From RYN-428 sp035551995 (GTDB taxonomy: Bacteria > Planctomycetota > Phycisphaerae > Tepidisphaerales > Tepidisphaeraceae), in contig DASZME010000086.1 of the NCBI GenBank assembly GCA_035551995.1, positions 1-64,000 on the forward strand: a stretch of DNA of 64,000 nt, read 5' to 3'. This document shows positions 61,227 to 64,000 of this stretch, piece after piece. How positions within the stretch are numbered: the first letter of the stretch is position 1; the number at the start of each line of letters is the position of its first letter. The notes under the pieces were generated by a model, which did no database searches, had not been told where the DNA came from, and saw only the letters and a list, made by a program, of their open reading frames with translations. The position numbers and the translations under genes are program-made.

Positions 61227-62081
61227 ATGCGCATCTGTATTCTTTTCGGCTTGGTCGTCTTAATTATTTCGATCACCGCCGCGCGTGCCCAGAACACTGA
61301 TCCGCCGCCGCGGATCGACGTGCCGCAATCGCCAACGCCGCCGCGGATCGACGCCTCCGAGCAAGATCCCGCATGGACATCAGCGGCGCTCATCTCATCG
61401 CTCACGGTTTCGTTGCGAACCGGCGGAGAGAAACTCAGCCCGCTGCCGACTCAGGTTCGCCTGCTTTGGGACGCCGACTGGCTCTATATCCGCTTCACGT
61501 GCACGGCCGGCGAAATTTATTCCCCGTTCACCCATCACGGCGACAAGCTCTATCAGGGCGACGTCGTTGAAGTTTTTATCGATCCCAAAGGGGACGGCCG
61601 TCATTGGCTTGAGGTCGAGGTCAGCCCCAACAACGTCACCATGGAGGTGCAAACAATGCTGACGGCCGAACCCAAATGGGACGCCAATCGAATTCTCACC
61701 AGGGAAATTATCTCGCGGGATTTGTGGGCGAATTTAGATTACACGCTGGCGGGCATGCGCACCGCCGCTTCGATTCGGCGCGATCAGGATAAGGTGATTG
61801 GATGGACCGTGGATTTGGCGTTGCCGGCCAGGGTACTGATGCGCCGTCTCGGCGCCGATCGATTTTCGCCCGGGGCGCTTCGCGCCAATTTCATGCGATA
61901 TGCGTATCCGGCGCCGGCCAAGGAGGGTGACAAACGATCGCTGATCGCGATGAACTGGGCGCCGGTCATGTATGGCCAGCCGCACATCTCGCCGGCGGCG
62001 ATGGGATATGTCACGCTGGTTCGGCGCCCGCCGGACCATGACGCAAAAACGCCACCGGACACAAAGGAGACGAGCAGGTGA
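61227..62081 (+). CDS. Secreted CBM9-like domain protein
   Basis: A 284-residue protein with signal peptide ('ILFGLVVLIISITAARAQNT'). Residues about 40-270 form one CBM9/DOMON-like sandwich: 'SPTPPRIDASEQDPAWTSAA', 'VRLLWDADWLYIRFTCTAGE', 'GDVVEVFIDPKGDGRHWLEV'. It is a single-domain relative of the modules at both ends of the 1282-residue protein at 15173. Carbohydrate binding outside the cell is likely; enzymatic activity is not indicated. Confidence 0.82.
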   Translation: MRICILFGLVVLIISITAARAQNTDPPPRIDVPQSPTPPRIDASEQDPAWTSAALISSLTVSLRTGGEKLSPLPTQVRLLWDADWLYIRFTCTAGEIYSPFTHHGDKLYQGDVVEVFIDPKGDGRHWLEVEVSPNNVTMEVQTMLTAEPKWDANRILTREIISRDLWANLDYTLAGMRTAASIRRDQDKVIGWTVDLALPARVLMRRLGADRFSPGALRANFMRYAYPAPAKEGDKRSLIAMNWAPVMYGQPHISPAAMGYVTLVRRPPDHDAKTPPDTKETSR

Positions 62082-62305
62082 AATCGCCGGCGCTTGCGCG
62101 TGGCCCGTTCAACGCGGCAGTATATTTAGGCGACAATTGCGCTTCGTTGCATTCCCACTATTATCGCTGACGTTTTTCCCGGACATGACGAGTTTTTCGG
62201 TGATGCCGGTGGGAGTGGTCCGGTAACCGTGAAACATGGAGAATATACGTCAAATAAGTAAATCGTGAAACCAAGATAGCGCAATCTCCGCCCGATCCCA
62301 GCAGC
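62082..62305. other. Upstream region of the RTX-like surface gene
   Basis: About 220 bp before the earliest in-frame ATG of the surface-protein gene. It starts with a degenerate relative of the dispersed repeat (GGCGCTTGCGCGTGGCCCGT near 62090). No gene supported. Confidence 0.4.
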
Positions 62306-64000
62306 ATGAGACATCATGCGCAACGATCGGCTGTTGGTTCTAAAGAACAGAGGCGCCCGCCATTCACGTCGCCGAAGCATTCGCAAGCGGCGCGGACCCA
62401 CGACTCGGGCGCGATCTCGTCGTTTTCCAAACATCCCAGGAACGGCGCCAATGTCGGCATCCCGCTGTCCAAGCTCCAGGCCGCCAGGCGTCGCAACAAC
62501 GGAATCGGTTCTCTTCGCCTCTCTCAGCACATCGTCAATGCCGCGTTCATCCCGTCATTGAACGATGCGGGCAAATTCCTCAGCGACGACCTGCAACAGA
62601 TACTGAATATGACGGCGATGGAGGCGCTGGAGGGGCGCGAAATGATGTCCGCGACAATTCAACTGACAGGCGGCGCCCTGGTGGCACGTGCCGACAGCGC
62701 AACCGCATCGCACATGCACGTCGGGCTGACGCATCAGGGCAAGGACGTTGTCGTGCAGGTCACCGGCGCCAAAAGTCAATCGTTTCCGGTCAATGACGTC
62801 ACGAGCATCGCCCTGATCGGCGGGTCGGGCAATGACCGGATCATCATCGATACCCCGGCCGCAATTCCGACCGTCGCGAACGCCGGCGAAGGCAACAACG
62901 TTATCATTGGCGGCGCCGGCAACGACTCCCTGACCGCCGGTGACGGAAACAATCGGATTATCGGACGCGATGGAACCGACACGATCTCAGTTGGCAACGG
63001 AACAAACGTCGTTCATGGCGGCGTCGGCAACGATAATATCACCGCCGGCAACGGTAAGAACGTGCTGGTTGGGTCCAAAGGCAACGACACGATCGTGGTC
63101 GGTTCCGGTAATGACATGATATACGGCGGCGGCGGCAACGACTCGCTTGTCGGCGGCTCAGGGAATGACGTCATCGTCGGCGGGGCCGGGAGCAGCATGA
63201 TCGACGCCAGCGCGGGGCACACCCGCGTGCGTGATCAACGCGGCCAAGGCACCGTCATCAAAGGCGCCAACACGCGGGTGAAGTCCAATCGCCGCGTTAA
63301 CATCGTTTCCAAGAGTTCCACGCCGGCCGCAAACCCCGCCCCGACCACGACTACGCCGACGACGGCGCCTGGCGCAGACACAACGCCGCCGCCGGTGCCT
63401 TCCACACCGGCCCCGGTTGTCGCGACCGGTTCGACCGCCGGCACAAGCGCCGGTGGCGCTACGACTTCCACCGGTGGCACAACCTCAACCGGCGGAACTT
63501 CAGCCACCACTTCCACCGGCGGCACAACGTCAACCGGCGGAACTTCAGCCACCACTTCCACCGGCGGCACAACGTCAACCGGCGGAACCTCAGCCACCGC
63601 TTCCACCGGCGGCACAACGTCAACCGGCGGAACCTCAGCCACCACTTCCACCGGCGTCACAACGTCAACCGGCGGAACCACGGCCACCACTTCCACCGGC
63701 GGCACAACGTCAACCGGCGGTACGACAGCCACTACCTCCACCGGCGGCGCCATTTCAAGTGGCGGCTCCGTCGCGATGACTTCCGGCGCTTGGACCGTCG
63801 TCACCCCCAGCGCCAGCGACCATGTCATCTATTGCAGCAATTCCACCGGCGACGACACGAATAGCGGCCTCTCGATCAATAGTCCGGTCAAGACCCTGGC
63901 CAGGGCCGAATCGCTCTTGCGAAATAACACCGGCGACGAACTGTTGCTTAAGGCGGGCGACGTTTGGCAAGGCAGCTTCGGCAGCTGGTCCCTCAGCGGG
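62306..64000 (+). CDS. Surface protein with LExR-type motif, RTX repeats and Thr/Gly linker (partial)
   Basis: The frame is open from about 62306 to the window edge, so the 3' end is missing. The start is unsure: ATG 62306 or ATG 62609. 'MEALEGREMMSAT' matches the N-terminal LEPR-XLL-type motif of planctomycete exported proteins. RTX-type calcium-binding nonapeptides follow (nt about 62890-63190): 'GGAGNDSLT', 'GGVGNDNIT', 'GGGGNDSLV', 'GGSGNDVIV'. A Thr/Ser/Gly linker encoded by a 45-bp minisatellite comes next. The last 60 residues ('NSTGDDTNSGLSINSPVKTL', 'LLLKAGDVWQGSF') look like the start of a right-handed beta-helix domain. Likely a large secreted or cell-surface adhesin or carbohydrate-active protein. 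Confidence 0.8.
   Translation, partial: MRHHAQRSAVGSKEQRRPPFTSPKHSQAARTHDSGAISSFSKHPRNGANVGIPLSKLQAARRRNNGIGSLRLSQHIVNAAFIPSLNDAGKFLSDDLQQILNMTAMEALEGREMMSATIQLTGGALVARADSATASHMHVGLTHQGKDVVVQVTGAKSQSFPVNDVTSIALIGGSGNDRIIIDTPAAIPTVANAGEGNNVIIGGAGNDSLTAGDGNNRIIGRDGTDTISVGNGTNVVHGGVGNDNITAGNGKNVLVGSKGNDTIVVGSGNDMIYGGGGNDSLVGGSGNDVIVGGAGSSMIDASAGHTRVRDQRGQGTVIKGANTRVKSNRRVNIVSKSSTPAANPAPTTTTPTTAPGADTTPPPVPSTPAPVVATGSTAGTSAGGATTSTGGTTSTGGTSATTSTGGTTSTGGTSATTSTGGTTSTGGTSATASTGGTTSTGGTSATTSTGVTTSTGGTTATTSTGGTTSTGGTTATTSTGGAISSGGSVAMTSGAWTVVTPSASDHVIYCSNSTGDDTNSGLSINSPVKTLARAESLLRNNTGDELLLKAGDVWQGSFGSWSLSG
63464..63733 (+). repeat. 45-bp minisatellite, six units
   Basis: Six tandem 45-bp units, plus a partial seventh, each beginning ACTTCCACCGGCGGCACAAC and encoding 'STGGTTSTGGTSATT'. 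Units differ at a few positions. The repeat length is a multiple of three, so copy-number changes keep the frame. Confidence 0.9.

Noticed and set aside
63464..63733. Possible CRISPR array
   Set aside because: The tandem 45-bp units have no unique spacers and code in frame within a protein; it is a minisatellite.
63235..63828. Minus-strand frame rich in Val/Pro repeats
   Set aside because: It is the antisense reading of the 45-bp minisatellite in the RTX-like gene.

Overview
The window is GC-rich bacterial DNA that reads as a planctomycete, probably class Phycisphaerae. The pointers are a planctomycete-type cytochrome/DUF1549/DUF1553 protein next to a Tat-exported DUF1501 protein, a DUF1080 protein, several secreted leucine-rich-repeat, CBM9-like and beta-propeller proteins, a surface protein with a 'LExRxxxSA' sorting-type motif, and a flagellum with both P- and L-ring genes regulated through FliW/CsrA. 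The taxonomic placement is inference from gene content; there is no rRNA gene here.

Left end (1-5.9 kb): an integrated element of visibly lower GC than its surroundings. It carries a winged-helix-like protein, a Mu Gam-like DNA-end-binding protein and two large serine recombinases, each preceded by a small overlapping ORF. The last recombinase ends inside the 3' end of a tRNA-Pro(UGG) gene on the opposite strand, so this is probably one junction of the element; the other lies left of the window. Next to the tRNA sits a short non-coding mobile element (two tandem ~133-bp palindromic units) bounded by a perfect 9-bp direct repeat. A third unit lies at 27.9 kb.

6.8-27 kb (nearly all minus strand): a secreted LRR protein, a beta-propeller, DUF1501, PSCyt1-DUF1549-DUF1553, a double-ACT protein, a 1282-aa CBM9/propeller protein, an SDR, a universal stress protein, an Nramp transporter (MntH), a disordered protein, a lipoprotein truncated haemoglobin coupled to a DUF748 protein, a DUF2383 protein and RecO. 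At 27.3-28.1 kb, tRNA-Lys(UUU) is followed by a decayed second island: a tyrosine-recombinase C-terminal remnant, an IS3-type OrfB remnant and the third palindromic unit.

28.4-41.5 kb: DUF1080 protein, topoisomerase I, a chain of three overlapping minus-strand genes (two GT87/DUF2029 paralogues and a 3D-domain protein), peptide deformylase, a TPR protein, class I fructose-bisphosphate aldolase and two unknown membrane proteins. One GT87 paralogue carries an in-frame insertion of about 70 residues made partly from a palindromic repeat that is also found between genes.

41.7-54.4 kb: a flagellar cluster flgF-flgG-flgA-flgH-flgI-flgJ(N)-flgN-like-flgK-flgL-fliW-csrA-flagellin. It builds the distal rod, P and L rings and hook-filament junction, then the filament. 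The flagellin leader has a hairpin displaying GAGGA in its loop and a second strong hairpin just before the ribosome binding site, as expected for FliW/CsrA control. The filament gene ends at a strong intrinsic terminator.

54.5-64 kb: a zinc-ribbon membrane protein, a frameshifted LRR gene, an unknown secreted protein, a lone nuoC, nadB, a CBM9-like protein, and the start of a large surface protein with RTX-type calcium-binding repeats and a 45-bp minisatellite that runs off the window.
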